NCBI GenBank assembly: GCA_045534235.1
Contig: JAZSJI010000096.1
Coordinates: forward strand, 1 to 14,415
Source: Flemingiibacterium sp045534235
GTDB lineage: Bacteria > Bacillota > Clostridia > Oscillospirales > CAG-272
Length of the DNA stretch: 14,415 nucleotides
Direction of reading: 5' to 3'
Positions within the stretch are counted from its first letter, which is position 1. Every line of letters begins with the position of its first letter. A model generated the notes under the pieces. That model had not been told where the DNA came from and ran no database searches. It worked only from the letters and a program-made list of their open reading frames with translations. Positions 13,940 through 14,415 of this stretch are shown piece by piece. The translations under genes and the position numbers were made by a program.

Positions 13940-14415
13940 TCATTCATTATCGGGAAAAACGGTGATTTTCGCCTCTTTGTACCCGTCAATACCCGCTTTT
14001 TGGAGCGCACCGAATATGCGGTGGCGAAGCCCTTTGTTGTTTCGCTCCATCGAGGCGAGAAGCGTTTTCATCGACTCGCGCTCGGTGTTCTTGTCCGCCG
14101 GACACGGCGACTCGATAACGGGAAGAGGATGGCGGTTGACGAAATAGCGCACGTCCTTCTCCTGCGCGTAAAGAAGCGGTCGTATCATCGTAAGCTCCTT
14201 GCGCGAGAGGTACGTGACGGGCGAGAACGAGCCGAGCCTGCCCTCGTAAAAAAGGTTTAGCATAAACGTTTCCACAACGTCATCTTGATGATGTCCAAGT
14301 GCAAGTTTGGTGTAACCACGCTCAATAATTGCCGAGTTCAACGCGCCACGACGCATTTTTGCGCACAAACTGCAAGGGTTGCTTTCCTTGCGTACGTCAA
14401 AAACAATTTCTGCAA
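13940..14415 (-). CDS. ttcA: TtcA-family tRNA 2-thiolation protein, C-terminal part
   Basis: The last 157 residues of a PP-loop ATPase; the N-terminus with the PP-loop lies past the right edge. Seen: PCSLCAKMRRG with the C-x2-C pair (fragment residues 14 and 17), a third cysteine in SPCP (104) that would complete a [4Fe-4S]-ligand set, ALGHHQDDVVETFMLNLFY, GRLGSFSPVTYLSRK and IRPLLY. These are the hallmarks of TtcA, which thiolates cytidine 32 of some tRNAs in the cytosol; TilS lacks this cysteine set. The frame is open to the edge; the TTG at 14366-14368 is an internal Leu codon of SLCAK, not a start. It reads in the same direction as the downstream operon but is separated from it by 237 bases. 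Confidence 0.88.
   Translation of the reverse strand, partial: AEIVFDVRKESNPCSLCAKMRRGALNSAIIERGYTKLALGHHQDDVVETFMLNLFYEGRLGSFSPVTYLSRKELTMIRPLLYAQEKDVRYFVNRHPLPVIESPCPADKNTERESMKTLLASMERNNKGLRHRIFGALQKAGIDGYKEAKITVFPDNE

Noticed and set aside
13927..13945. GAATGAT/ATCATTC hairpin at the ttcA stop codon as a terminator
   Set aside because: The stem is only 7 bp, AT-rich and overlaps the stop; on the minus strand it is followed by GGGCGAAG and not by T residues.

Overview
The window looks like chromosomal DNA from an anaerobic member of the Clostridia (Bacillota), probably a gut-type uncultured lineage. The reasons are strong AGGAGG-type ribosome binding sites, consensus sigma-A promoters, a flavodiiron/rubredoxin/ferritin oxygen-defence set, and best recalled family resemblances to clostridial proteins. 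No rRNA, tRNA, CRISPR array, insertion sequence or phage gene was seen. Genus cannot be fixed from the sequence alone.

Region 1 (1-1230): the tail of an unrecognised protein, then a divergent member of the NAD(P)-dependent glycerol-3-phosphate dehydrogenase family. It ends at a bidirectional terminator shared with a convergent Crp/Fnr-type regulator.

Region 2 (1231-5413): the Crp/Fnr regulator is transcribed away from a four-gene set: a flavodiiron protein fused to a flavin reductase and a rubredoxin (in effect FprA plus Hrb in one chain), a ferritin, a free rubredoxin and a ZIP metal transporter. The 161-bp divergent spacer holds two good -35/-10 promoters and three dyads. One dyad has the half-site geometry of a Crp/Fnr operator; two have the 7-1-7 layout of Fur/PerR-family boxes. 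The logical reading is an O2/NO/peroxide and iron/metal homeostasis locus, reading left to right.

Region 3 (5414-7522): a perfect TTGACA-17-TATAAT promoter drives a degenerate sensor-kinase-like protein and a signal-peptide membrane protein of unknown function. A strong bidirectional terminator follows.

Region 4 (7521-13702, minus strand): a tight operon read right to left: glutamine-dependent asparagine synthetase, an ATP-grasp carboxylate-amine ligase resembling D-aspartate ligase, aspartate racemase, MurE and prephenate dehydrogenase. Together the first three match the D-Asp/D-Asn crossbridge pathway known from Enterococcus faecium and Lactococcus lactis: the racemase makes D-Asp, the ATP-grasp ligase attaches it to the stem-peptide diamino acid, and the AsnB-type enzyme amidates it. 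The MurE carries DNPD where diaminopimelate-adding enzymes carry DNPR, which suits a non-diaminopimelate stem peptide. This is the most interesting system in the window.

Region 5 (13703-14415): a 237-bp gap with five tandem hairpins and an AT-rich block that may hold the operon promoter, then the C-terminal part of a TtcA-family tRNA thiolase running off the window edge.
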